Of a stretch of 32,572 nucleotides of DNA, positions 13,579 to 20,997 are shown one piece after another. How positions within the stretch are numbered: position 1 is the first letter of the stretch; every line of letters starts with the position of its first letter. This stretch comes from a virus. The stretch lies in the IMG/VR virus record IMGVR_UViG_3300037502_001844, positions 1 to 32,572 of that record, one strand, 5' to 3'. The translations under genes and the position numbers were made by a program. Below the pieces are notes generated by a model. The model was given only the letters and a program-made list of their open reading frames with translations, was not told where the DNA came from and searched no databases.

Positions 13579-15483
13579 TTATTGCGAGGAAGTCAGGTTT
13601 CTGCCGGAAATTGTAGCGTCTGCCGCCATGCTTCTCAAGATAGGTCTTCCAGCAAGAGACTCCATCTTAATTTCAAGTGCATAACCTCTGCGACCAATAC
13701 GGGTGCGGATCGTCTTATCCTCATCAGTTGCAGAAGTGAAGTCGATGAGTTCGGCATCCTGGTCAGGGTTGGTAACAATAGCGGTGAGCCTAACTCGGTC
13801 ACCAGCAGACAGGTCAAAGTCAGTCTGAAGGCCGGAGAACCGCTTTTCGTCGAAGGTCTTGAATGCCATTCGTCGGCTTGTCATCTGACCGTCAATGACG
13901 ATCTCATCGGCACCAAGGGTGAACACGGCAGAGTCATCGCCAGCGTTGTCTCCCAGCTTGGCAAGACCCAAGACAGGCGTTCCAGTGCCATCGTTGACGC
14001 GATCCAGTTCACCGGACTCCATGAGGAAGTAGTGCCGGGAAGTGATAGCGTGCAGTCGCTTCGTTTCACCGTTCAAGGCCTGAACCAAGTTCTTCGGACG
14101 AATTGCAACTGGGTAGGTGTCGATGCTCTCCCAGGCCTGATTCAGTAGAGAGTAGACCAGAATGGCATTGTTGCTGTTGGCAGTGTCCAGCGGCACAGCA
14201 AGATAATACCGGTTGTTATAGAACACTCCACAAGATCCTGAAGCGTAGTTTGCATTTATGCGGTTGATGATGTTGGCAATAGGCTCAGACAGAGGACGCT
14301 GATCACCGATCAGGCGCAGGTCGAGCGTATGAGAAAGTTGATAGATGCCGCGATCCGACAGGAAGAAGACCTGTTGTCCTGCAACCTGAATGCTGCGTCG
14401 AGCAGAGCATCCAAACTGGTTTGTCAAAGTCTGGATGAAGGCATCGGTCGGAATGCCTCTGTCGATGGACGTTGAGATAGCTGGAGGCGGCAAGTAAGCA
14501 TAGTAAATGCTGTTGCGCTGGAAGATCAGAAACTTGTCCTCTTGGAACGGTGTGAACCCTGTGATGTAGTCGTTCGCACCAAGGTTGATCTTGAACTGGT
14601 CAAGGGTCAGGTCGAAGACGTTCGGCTCGTAGTAGTTCGACGCTGCGATCTCGTCCCGACCAACACAAAGGACGATTCGACCCTGGAAATACAGTCCAAA
14701 GTCGGCAGGAGGCATGAAGGAGTCATCTTCGCCAGCAAGGAAGTTGTAGATGCCAGCACCATCGGTCTGATCGGTCATGCTGACAGTAGTGCCGTTCCAG
14801 ACAAGCGGTGCCTTCGCCTTGATGCTGGTGAACGTGTTGTGACTCTTATTTGAGCCAACAGAGTAATAGGTAAGAGTCGATGGGGTTGGAACCGTTTCGA
14901 CAATCCAGCTTCCACTCAGGTCAGCATTCCCTGGGGCATAAACAAAGATTTCATCGCCAACATTGTAGCCATGAGCATTCCCAGTCTGGTAGTCCAGAGT
15001 TACGATGTCAGAATTTCTGGCAATGCAACTACCGGCCGAAACCGTCACCGCACTTGTCCTTGGATAGCCTCGCAGGATGTAAACCTTGTTTTCAGCTTGG
15101 AAGCAGTCGCAAGGGTCAGTGGCATCAATATCACGGTAGTAAGTCGTGCTGCTGATCGTGCGAGATGGAAAGTTATATTTGCTCGACAGGTTGCCAGTGC
15201 TGGTGTTGTAGGAATACAAGCCAGTTGAGCAAACGAGAATGATATATTCAACGCCACTGGTATCGAGGAACGTGCATGACGTTAGGATCGTCTCATTGGC
15301 GTTCAGAAGCGAAGCTGTAGTCAGGTCGAAGGCACCTTCTCGGACAGCAGCATTACCTCGATCCATTCGTAGGTTCTGAGCATACTGGACGACACCAGCA
15401 GGCAGGTTCAGCGGGTTGTCCCTGCTGTTCATGCCGATAAAGCCGGAATCACCGTCCGTCTGATATGGAACCGTTGCTGCCAT
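13579..15483 (-). CDS. Tail nozzle / tubular protein B-like (P22 gp10 / T7 gp12 type)
   Basis: The 634 aa protein begins with the signature GFIGMNSRDNPLNLPAGVV (residues 14-32) and then ARNLR-type and REG motifs (QNLRMDRGN, VREGAF), which are characteristic of the beta-propeller nozzle proteins closing the tail of podoviruses. Later propeller-like strands include YYLAVPLDTANSNN, FFLSDRGIYQLS and a C-terminal beta domain. A module at about 158-217 (AHGYNVGDEIFV, then GSWIVE) looks inserted and resembles the repeated modules of the neighbouring fibre. It would join the head-tail adaptor above to the fibres below. Confidence 0.85.
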   Translation of the reverse strand: MAATVPYQTDGDSGFIGMNSRDNPLNLPAGVVQYAQNLRMDRGNAAVREGAFDLTTASLLNANETILTSCTFLDTSGVEYIILVCSTGLYSYNTSTGNLSSKYNFPSRTISSTTYYRDIDATDPCDCFQAENKVYILRGYPRTSAVTVSAGSCIARNSDIVTLDYQTGNAHGYNVGDEIFVYAPGNADLSGSWIVETVPTPSTLTYYSVGSNKSHNTFTSIKAKAPLVWNGTTVSMTDQTDGAGIYNFLAGEDDSFMPPADFGLYFQGRIVLCVGRDEIAASNYYEPNVFDLTLDQFKINLGANDYITGFTPFQEDKFLIFQRNSIYYAYLPPPAISTSIDRGIPTDAFIQTLTNQFGCSARRSIQVAGQQVFFLSDRGIYQLSHTLDLRLIGDQRPLSEPIANIINRINANYASGSCGVFYNNRYYLAVPLDTANSNNAILVYSLLNQAWESIDTYPVAIRPKNLVQALNGETKRLHAITSRHYFLMESGELDRVNDGTGTPVLGLAKLGDNAGDDSAVFTLGADEIVIDGQMTSRRMAFKTFDEKRFSGLQTDFDLSAGDRVRLTAIVTNPDQDAELIDFTSATDEDKTIRTRIGRRGYALEIKMESLAGRPILRSMAADATISGRNLTSSQ

Positions 15484-15503
15484 GATAGCAAGATACGCTA
15501 GGA

Positions 15504-16055
15504 TTAGACAGCAGCAAGGATGTTCGCCAGTTCCTGACAGGCAAGGGAACGTAGGTCAGGATCGGTCATCTTCTTGAAGTCATCGGGGTTGTCGATGAAC
15601 CCGATTTCCAGCAGGATACATGGTTGGAAACTCATCACAGCAAGCCGGGAATGCTGTGACGATCCCTCGGTCTTGATGCCTCGATCCTTGGTGCCAAGGG
15701 CTTTGACCACGGCATCGTTGATGGATTTTGCCAATGCTTTGTTGCTTTCGCCTCGGTAAAAGGACTCTGTGCCGCTTGCAGTGCCGTTAAAGGCGTTGCA
15801 GTGCAGGGAGAGCATCACCTTGCCTTTGTAGTCACGCGCTATGTCAGCACGCTCAGAAACGTGAGCAGGATCGGAAGCGTTTGCTCTGGTGCGGATCACC
15901 TTGTGACCCAAGCATTGCAGGAAAGCGCGGATCTCGTTTGCCCAGTCCATGACGATTTCCGCCTCTGTGACCTTGTTGATGCCAACGGCACCGGGGTCAT
16001 AGACATCAGCACGGCGGTTTCCCATGCCGTGACCGGGATCTAGAATGATCGTCAT
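15504..16055 (-). CDS. N-acetylmuramoyl-L-alanine amidase (Amidase_3) endolysin
   Basis: The 183 aa protein is a single Amidase_3 domain. Zinc-binding and catalytic positions are visible: ILDPGHG with His9, EAE at 31-33, SLHCNAF with His85, and LLEIGF with catalytic Glu150. The enzyme cuts the bond between MurNAc and L-Ala in peptidoglycan to release progeny. No signal peptide or cell-wall-binding domain is present, so export depends on the holin. Its start overlaps the holin-like gene stop as ATGA, making a classic lysis cassette. Confidence 0.93.
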   Translation of the reverse strand: MTIILDPGHGMGNRRADVYDPGAVGINKVTEAEIVMDWANEIRAFLQCLGHKVIRTRANASDPAHVSERADIARDYKGKVMLSLHCNAFNGTASGTESFYRGESNKALAKSINDAVVKALGTKDRGIKTEGSSQHSRLAVMSFQPCILLEIGFIDNPDDFKKMTDPDLRSLACQELANILAAV

Positions 16056-16264
16056 TTCTTCGGCGTGATGACGACAAGGGCAAGACCGGCAGCGGCCTGA
16101 ACAAGTTCACCGGCAACGTTGGTGATCTCAGGAGGAAGCGGAACACCGAAGGCGGTCAGCAGGGTAACAAGGCCAAGCCAGGTGCTTTTCTCGCGGAGTT
16201 TGGAGAGGATGGTTTTCATAGGTTTAGAGGGTCTGAACAGCGGGTGGTAGTTGGGGGACTTCAT
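16052..16264 (-). CDS. Putative holin, small membrane protein
   Basis: The full open frame gives 70 aa; the internal ATG at 16219 gives 55 aa. The region after MKTILSKLREKSTW holds one or two hydrophobic stretches (LGLVTLLTAFGVPL and VQAAAGLALVVIT) separated by a short polar turn, the form of small phage holins. The longer start begins inside the stop of the upstream gene (TGATG), which argues for it; the shorter start looks more like family members. It is followed directly by the amidase. Membrane topology is inferred. Confidence 0.72.
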   Translation of the reverse strand: MKSPNYHPLFRPSKPMKTILSKLREKSTWLGLVTLLTAFGVPLPPEITNVAGELVQAAAGLALVVITPKK

Positions 16265-16518
16265 CAGTGTGAGATGTTTCGCACTTCCGAAAGCAGTCGA
16301 TGCAGGTTCAAGCGATCCTTTTCACAGTCATCGGACTTCTTCTCCAGTTTCTCGACCTGCTTAGTTAGTCCGTCAAGGCGTTCTTTGCGTTCACTATTCA
16401 AGGCAGTGACCAGCTTTTCGTTGCCTCTAGTTAGCCACCAGACAGCAAGAAGCAGCAAAGCGGCGACCGGGCCCGCTCCAATGACGGGCTGAATGATAGA
16501 AATAAACTCAGGCGGCAT
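16264..16518 (-). CDS. TM plus coiled-coil protein (spanin- or holin-like)
   Basis: Starting at MPPEFISIIQ, the 84 aa product has one hydrophobic segment (GAGPVAALLLLAVWWL) and then a highly charged coiled coil (LDGLTKQVEKLEKKSDDCEKDRLNLHRLL). This architecture suits an inner-membrane spanin (Rz-like) or an accessory holin. An outer-membrane lipoprotein spanin partner is not evident nearby. The frame continues upstream to 16590, but that extension overlaps the fusion gene by 59 bases and is basic and unstructured. The stop overlaps the next start. Confidence 0.65.
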   Translation of the reverse strand: MPPEFISIIQPVIGAGPVAALLLLAVWWLTRGNEKLVTALNSERKERLDGLTKQVEKLEKKSDDCEKDRLNLHRLLSEVRNISH

Positions 16519-16531
16519 ACTGAATTGTAGA

Positions 16532-17923
16532 TCACGAGTTGATAAAAGCAAGACTAGTGTGGAACGCCGGAATCTCCGACAATGCTTCAAGGTGTTCGCT
16601 CGTCATCTGCTCTTTCCAGCCGGGATTGGCTGATGTATTGAGCTTCGGCCCGGCTAGGTGAGGACTTCCGGTCATCTCGATCATTACCTTATCGAGGTTT
16701 TCGAGGCTGAACGGCAGGCAGTAGTCCAGCAGGTTATGCCAGTCAGGAAGCGACCAGAGTTGAGGATACTTGATGACCTTGGTGAAGAACTGGTCGAAAG
16801 TGCCAAGGTCGGTATCGGGTTCGTCGAAGAAATGCACCTCACCGCTTTCGGCGATCCTGCGCTTGCCGAAGTGATACAGCGAGCAAATCAATTCTCGCGG
16901 ATCACGGTAAAACATGACCGTCTTCCAGCCGTTCTTGCGTGCCAGGATAACCTGCTCGGCAGTCGTCGAGACGTGGTGCTGGTGCAGGAAGGTGAACGGC
17001 TCGCTGCTGGTCAGGTGATGCTCCAGTTCCTCGGCAGTCCAGTCACGGTGGAGCTTGAATGGTTCTCTCCAGCTGTCCTTCTTGGTATATCCGGTCAGAA
17101 TACGGTTAAATGCCGTCGAGGTGTAGACTCCCGCTGCCTTGCCGTAGTGGATGAACCAGATCTTCTCTGGATGCCCAAGTTGCTTGTGAGCATAGGCAGC
17201 AACGTCATCCGGCAAATGACTCCAGACCTCGGGACGCAGAGCAAGCGTTCCTTGGCGGATGTAGTCCGTCATGTAGAGGTTGTCACCCAGATGTAGGTGG
17301 TAGCTCGCAACGCCTCGGGCTGGCTTACCTCGCCAGAATCCCCAGTTGTGCTGAAGCGGAAAGTAGTCAGTCTGCCACTTGTGCGGAACCATTCCCAAGC
17401 ATCCCTGCTCGTAGAAGGCATCTCGCATCGTCGGGTTGAGGTATTCTTGCCTCCACCAACGAACGAACTCCAGTGACCTCGACCAGAGCAGTCCAGCGTT
17501 GAACAAGCCAAACTTGGCAACATTCTCCTGCATATTTGGCGTGACGCTAAGGTTCAGCGACAGCATCACTTCACCGACGTTTGGAGGAAGCTGGATCAGT
17601 TGCATGAACACGATGTCAGCATCGAAGAACAGGGCATCACCGTGCTTCTCAATGGCATATTCCATCGCATCCATCTTCAGCCGGATGGCATCTGGACGGT
17701 GGTAGAGGTTGTGCAACTTGACCTTGCTAGGCAGGTCACCGAGATCTTGCACAAGCGGCACCGCTCCTGCTTGGCGGATAGCTTCAGCCTGAGCTTCCTG
17801 GCAGGCAACGTAGATCGGCAGTCCTGGGTGATGCTTCCTTAAACTGAAAATCGCTACCAGACACTCTGGCAGCGTTTCAGTGGTCGTAACCGTGCAGGCA
17901 GACTGCATTGCTTGCTGACTCAT
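16532..17923 (-). CDS. Glycosyltransferase-sulfotransferase fusion protein
   Basis: The 463 aa protein has two parts. Residues 1-270 look like a GT-A fold glycosyltransferase of the nucleotide-diphospho-sugar transferase type: a Rossmann-like start, RLKMDAMEYA, a metal-binding FFDADIVF (DAD at 101-103), FNAGLLW (141-147) and a closing WFIHYGKA. Residues about 305-463 match the sulfotransferase half that binds the 3' phosphate of PAPS, MFYRDPRELICSLYHF (337-352), and end with a PGWKEQMTSE block like the GDWK region. The N-terminal 5'-phosphosulfate loop is not evident, so activity is uncertain. It couples to the upstream 77-aa gene (ATGA) and precedes the lysis genes. It may decorate host envelope glycans or the virion. 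Confidence 0.8.
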   Translation of the reverse strand: MSQQAMQSACTVTTTETLPECLVAIFSLRKHHPGLPIYVACQEAQAEAIRQAGAVPLVQDLGDLPSKVKLHNLYHRPDAIRLKMDAMEYAIEKHGDALFFDADIVFMQLIQLPPNVGEVMLSLNLSVTPNMQENVAKFGLFNAGLLWSRSLEFVRWWRQEYLNPTMRDAFYEQGCLGMVPHKWQTDYFPLQHNWGFWRGKPARGVASYHLHLGDNLYMTDYIRQGTLALRPEVWSHLPDDVAAYAHKQLGHPEKIWFIHYGKAAGVYTSTAFNRILTGYTKKDSWREPFKLHRDWTAEELEHHLTSSEPFTFLHQHHVSTTAEQVILARKNGWKTVMFYRDPRELICSLYHFGKRRIAESGEVHFFDEPDTDLGTFDQFFTKVIKYPQLWSLPDWHNLLDYCLPFSLENLDKVMIEMTGSPHLAGPKLNTSANPGWKEQMTSEHLEALSEIPAFHTSLAFINS

Positions 17924-18153
17924 TTGAGCAGTTCAGCAAACTCTCCAGAGTCGATCTTGGCCTGAATGATCGCTTCCGCTTCCTCGGTCGTCCAGTCCTC
18001 GTTGTAGGTGGCACCTTCGCCGAGGACAAAGCCCTTGCCGGTGAGCGGCGGGAAGATAGCAAACAGACGCTTGCTTTGAGTATTGTCGAAGTAGACAGGA
18101 AACACTTCCTTGAAGGTCAGGTTCCCTTTCTTGATGGGCGGATTTAGGATCAT
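17920..18153 (-). CDS. Hypothetical small protein, 77 aa
   Basis: Not recognised. The sequence has an N-terminal LNPPIKKGN and the aromatic KEVFPVYFDN, and ends with an acidic helix (EEAEAIIQAKIDSGEF). It is soluble with no signal peptide. Overlaps on both sides (ATGA with the FN3-like gene and with the glycosyltransferase fusion) show that it belongs to the late operon. A minor virion or tail-accessory role is plausible but unproven. Confidence 0.7.
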   Translation of the reverse strand: MILNPPIKKGNLTFKEVFPVYFDNTQSKRLFAIFPPLTGKGFVLGEGATYNEDWTTEEAEAIIQAKIDSGEFAELLK

Positions 18154-18512
18154 GGGTAAGGTGCGCTTGGTGTGGTTCCACTCAGGAGTTCTTCTGTCGA
18201 GTCAGCATATCCTGCTTTACGTGACTTGATCGAGCAAGTCCATGCTTCATCTGGCGGGAGTTGAACGCCTTGACTAATAACACCAAAGGGAATGTTGAAC
18301 GTCAATGTTCCAGAGTTCGCGCCGACCAAAACCATGTAATAATTATCAGGCTCAGGGCCGGACGATGGTGCATCCCATGTAAATGTCACCAAGTAGTCTG
18401 GATTCAGATATAAGTCTGAATAAGCGAACGAAGTAGGCGGCATAAGACCAGACAGCAAACCGCCGCCTTGTATCGTGCTACCCAACACCAAAGATATGAA
18501 CAGATCGTTCAT
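18150..18512 (-). CDS. Ig/FN3-like small virion protein, 120 aa
   Basis: After a hydrophobic, Gly-rich first 30 residues (ISLVLGSTIQGGGLLSGLM), the segment YLVTFTWDAPSSG through TCSIKSRKAGYADS has the strand pattern of a fibronectin type III or Ig-like domain. WDAP lies in an early strand, and the W-x-C...S-x-K-x-GY pattern in the late strands. Such domains decorate phage capsids and tails and bind surface carbohydrates weakly. The gene sits between the capsid/adaptor block and the glycosyltransferase. The N-terminal stretch might be a membrane or virion anchor. Confidence 0.65.
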   Translation of the reverse strand: MNDLFISLVLGSTIQGGGLLSGLMPPTSFAYSDLYLNPDYLVTFTWDAPSSGPEPDNYYMVLVGANSGTLTFNIPFGVISQGVQLPPDEAWTCSIKSRKAGYADSTEELLSGTTPSAPYP

Positions 18513-18772
18513 CGCATTTTATAGGCTCGCACTTTGCCGCCAGACAGCGTGAAGGCAGTGATGCCAAGACCATTATAAAGGATCGTGCCAGCAGGAATGC
18601 TAAAACCAGTCATTGCGTCACCACTGGCACCGCTTTCAGTGAACGTGGTGAAGGTGGCAGCTTCAAGCACCTGAATGGCGTAGAACTTGCCGGTGACAGC
18701 AGTGGTGCCAGTTTCCACAACGACACCAAGTGCTGCGCCAGTGTGACCGGAGATTTGGACATTGTTATTCAT
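18509..18772 (-). CDS. Small beta-rich virion protein, 87 aa
   Basis: The protein has a Thr/Gly-rich beta pattern: GKFYAIQVLEAATFTTFTE followed by GFSIPAGTILYNGLGITAF and ending GGKVRAYKM. This arrangement is often found in tiny proteins next to phage head-completion genes, and I regard it as a conserved structural protein of unknown exact position. It overlaps the FN3-like gene by ATGA and lies five bases after the adaptor gene. Confidence 0.72.
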   Translation of the reverse strand: MNNNVQISGHTGAALGVVVETGTTAVTGKFYAIQVLEAATFTTFTESGASGDAMTGFSIPAGTILYNGLGITAFTLSGGKVRAYKMR

Positions 18773-18777
18773 GGGTA

Positions 18778-19542
18778 TCAGTATGTATTGATGACGTTCA
18801 GGCGGCGAACCTGTCCTTCACTGCGAAGGACTCGATCAACCTGGAGCATTTTGGCCTGTTCAGCTTCCTCCTCGGCAATCGCTGCCGCTTCAAACTGGCT
18901 TTCCGTGCGGAGATAGTCAGAGAAGACGGAGCGAACCAGATACTCACCGCAGAAGTAAGGAATCTTGACTAGCGACCAGTTGCCGGGTGCCGTGTTCGGG
19001 CTTTGTCCTGCCGTCGTCGAGGTGACGCAGGTGTAGAAGTTGCCAACGGAAGGTGCCGTCGAGCTTGGCAGATAACTGCCGGAGTTGCTGCCGGTGTCGA
19101 AGTAAATCTGTGCGCCAGCAGAGTAGATAGCCGTGCCAGAGTAGCTTTCGCCAAACAGGTCGGGTTTTGGCTGGCGGTATTCGATCCAGACCGGGCTTGT
19201 GGCATCCATGATGATGATGCGGCGATTCGTGCCGTCATCGTCGAGGTAATAGGCGACCGGCACTGCCCTCGCAGTTACAGCCGGGTTGAGGGTGTATACT
19301 TGCAGAACGTCGCCAATGTTGCTGCTAAGGTTGACATAGTCAACTCCCTCGGAATCTGTGGCAGGTGTCGCTTCATAAGTGCGAACGATGTCCGGCCAGG
19401 GTTCTTGTTCCCAAATGCGAGCGACTCGTTGACTGGCAAAGTCACGAATCATGCGGAACGTGCTATCTTGAATCGCAGTCCGGTCAAAACCGCACAGGGT
19501 CACTGCACGGTAGAGAATATCGCTGAAGTTTATCGTTCTCAC
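18778..19542 (-). CDS. Head-tail adaptor / tail tubular protein A-like, 254 aa
   Basis: The N-terminal helical region (MRTINFSDILYRAVTLCGF, then VARIWEQEPWPDI near residues 40-51) and the C-terminal helices (FFSDY-type VFSDYLRTE, then an EEAEQAKM helix) match the helical fold of podovirus adaptors that sit under the portal. A beta insert at about 133-194 (GTAIYSAGAQIYF, then GNFYTC and APGNWSLV) resembles small carbohydrate-binding modules. It starts with GTG overlapping the upstream stop as GTGA. Order portal-capsid-adaptor-nozzle supports the call. Confidence 0.75.
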   Translation of the reverse strand: MRTINFSDILYRAVTLCGFDRTAIQDSTFRMIRDFASQRVARIWEQEPWPDIVRTYEATPATDSEGVDYVNLSSNIGDVLQVYTLNPAVTARAVPVAYYLDDDGTNRRIIIMDATSPVWIEYRQPKPDLFGESYSGTAIYSAGAQIYFDTGSNSGSYLPSSTAPSVGNFYTCVTSTTAGQSPNTAPGNWSLVKIPYFCGEYLVRSVFSDYLRTESQFEAAAIAEEEAEQAKMLQVDRVLRSEGQVRRLNVINTY

Positions 19543-19898
19543 GCGAAGACTTTACGATACTTGACGTTGCGTGTCGAGGACGGTTCTGAAGTAAATCCAA
19601 ACTGGAGCTTAGTGCCTTTTGAGTTCACCTTGCAATAGGGATTGCTTTTCTCGTATTCGTTCAGAAACGTCTTGTCTTGCCAGCACTGGTAGCCAAGGCG
19701 TTGTCCCCAGTAATGGAACGAGTCAGGGTCAACTCGCATCCTTAGACGACCAACACCATCAATGCTGCGGTGTTCTTTGTGATTCAACTGTCCAATCTGC
19801 TGCGACTGCGCCTCTGCCATTACCTTTCTGAAGTTCCATCCTGTCTTGAACTCCTTCAACATTTCGCTGTGAAGTTCTTCGGGGATATGTTCAATCAT
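19539..19898 (-). CDS. Conserved phage head-module protein, 119 aa
   Basis: It carries the pattern SIDGVGRLRMRVDPDSFHYW followed by GQRLGYQCWQDKTFL, which I recognise as a conserved phage protein usually just after the major capsid gene. No function is established. The N-terminus is helical and acidic, and the C-terminus is basic with a GTKLQFGF strand. The start lies 52 bases after the capsid stop region; the stop overlaps the adaptor GTG. It may be a head-completion or accessory factor. Confidence 0.75.
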   Translation of the reverse strand: MIEHIPEELHSEMLKEFKTGWNFRKVMAEAQSQQIGQLNHKEHRSIDGVGRLRMRVDPDSFHYWGQRLGYQCWQDKTFLNEYEKSNPYCKVNSKGTKLQFGFTSEPSSTRNVKYRKVFA

Positions 19899-19926
19899 AG
19901 GGTAATGGCAGAGGGTTGTTGCAGTT

Positions 19927-19948
19927 GCTACGGCACTAAGCCGTTAGC
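19927..19948 (-). other. Hairpin just after the capsid gene
   Basis: Immediately after the capsid stop codon, the minus-strand transcript can form an 8-bp stem with one bulged base (GCTA/TAGC and CGGC/GCCG) around a five-base loop (TTAGT). No U-tract follows, so it is not a typical terminator. It may protect the abundant capsid mRNA from 3' exonucleases or partly attenuate downstream genes. Confidence 0.4.
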
Positions 19949-19950
19949 GG

Positions 19951-20967
19951 TTAGGAAGCAGGAGCAAACTTGCCCAGGCCAAGGGGGTTCTTGACCACGA
20001 GACCCGCGACAGCTTTGATCAAACGGGCCGGGCCGCCGCCAGCGTCAGGAAGTTCACGAACTTCCGGCATGTTGGTGTAGCGCAGTTCAAGCAGATCCAT
20101 GTCGAGGACATAACCACGACGGACGTTCGGCATGAACAGGCTCGGGTGCAGCTTCAGGCGACCAAAGTCACCTTCGAAGATGTCAACGCTGGCGATGTAA
20201 GCATCGCTGTTGGCATCACGGTTGAAGGTGCGGATGGCAGTGGCTCCGGAACCAGTCACTCCGACAGTCGAGGTCGTGGTGATACCAGTCGTGAACAGCA
20301 AGTTGCTGAAAGCACGCTTGAGGGTCGTGCCCACAACGCAGTCATATTCCTTGAAGGAACCAGTCTGACCGTAGATCGAGGTGAGAACACCCTGAACATC
20401 CGATTCAGCGAAGTTCGCAATGGTGGTCGTGCTGATGCTCGCAGAAGGAGGGCAAAAGTCATCAGGCGGAGGAAGAACGGTGTCTTTGTCAGCAGCAGCA
20501 ACAATCCACTCGCCAAGGCCACGGGTCTTATAGGCAACAGTGCCATTGTCGAGAACCGCACCGTTATCACTGGCAACTGTCGCTTCCATGTCACGCTTCA
20601 ACAGTTTGATGCCCTTGGCGACCATCCCGGCGAGTTCATCACGAAGACCAGCAACCACCGAAACGTCAACCGCAAGCGGCGAAACGCGGATAGCACGCTG
20701 GAAGACCTGAATGTAGTTCTGGATCTTTGCGCGCTTATAGTTGAGGTTTTCGTAGCCAGTGACATCAACACCGTCAACGCTGCCGGTGGTCACTGCATCT
20801 GGCATACTATCGGCCTGCCACTCAAGCAGTGTGTTGCCGGGCTTTTTGCCCTTGGGAATCATCGAAACGATAGGGGTGTCCTTCGCGTCAACGAGGGAGA
20901 TGTAGTCGGCGAGGTCTTCGCGCTTTCCGACCTGGTCACGTTCAAAGAGGGGGGTGTTTTGAGGCAT
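19951..20967 (-). CDS. Major capsid protein, SU10-like (DUF5309 family)
   Basis: The 338 aa protein follows the SU10-type HK97-fold capsid plan. The N-terminal block DLADYISLVDAKDTPIVSM is followed by LLEWQADSMPDA, then the E-loop-like NYIQVFQRAIRVS and the spine helix (LAGMVAKGIKLLKRDME). The C-terminal half has the strands FEGDFGRLKLHPSLFMP and GYVLDMDLLELRY, typical for this family. It lies directly after the scaffold gene and is probably the most abundant virion protein. A poly-purine stretch upstream of its ATG (AAAGAAAGAT) may serve as a ribosome site. Confidence 0.92.
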   Translation of the reverse strand: MPQNTPLFERDQVGKREDLADYISLVDAKDTPIVSMIPKGKKPGNTLLEWQADSMPDAVTTGSVDGVDVTGYENLNYKRAKIQNYIQVFQRAIRVSPLAVDVSVVAGLRDELAGMVAKGIKLLKRDMEATVASDNGAVLDNGTVAYKTRGLGEWIVAAADKDTVLPPPDDFCPPSASISTTTIANFAESDVQGVLTSIYGQTGSFKEYDCVVGTTLKRAFSNLLFTTGITTTSTVGVTGSGATAIRTFNRDANSDAYIASVDIFEGDFGRLKLHPSLFMPNVRRGYVLDMDLLELRYTNMPEVRELPDAGGGPARLIKAVAGLVVKNPLGLGKFAPAS

Positions 20968-20997
20968 AATCGTTTATCTTTCTTTTGTTTTTAGAGG

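Noticed and set aside
16264-17923. Apparent sequence motif ACTGA just before many starts
   Set aside because: Most cases are simply the stop codon of the preceding gene (TAC TGA, CAC TGA, GAC TGA) next to the start, not an independent signal.
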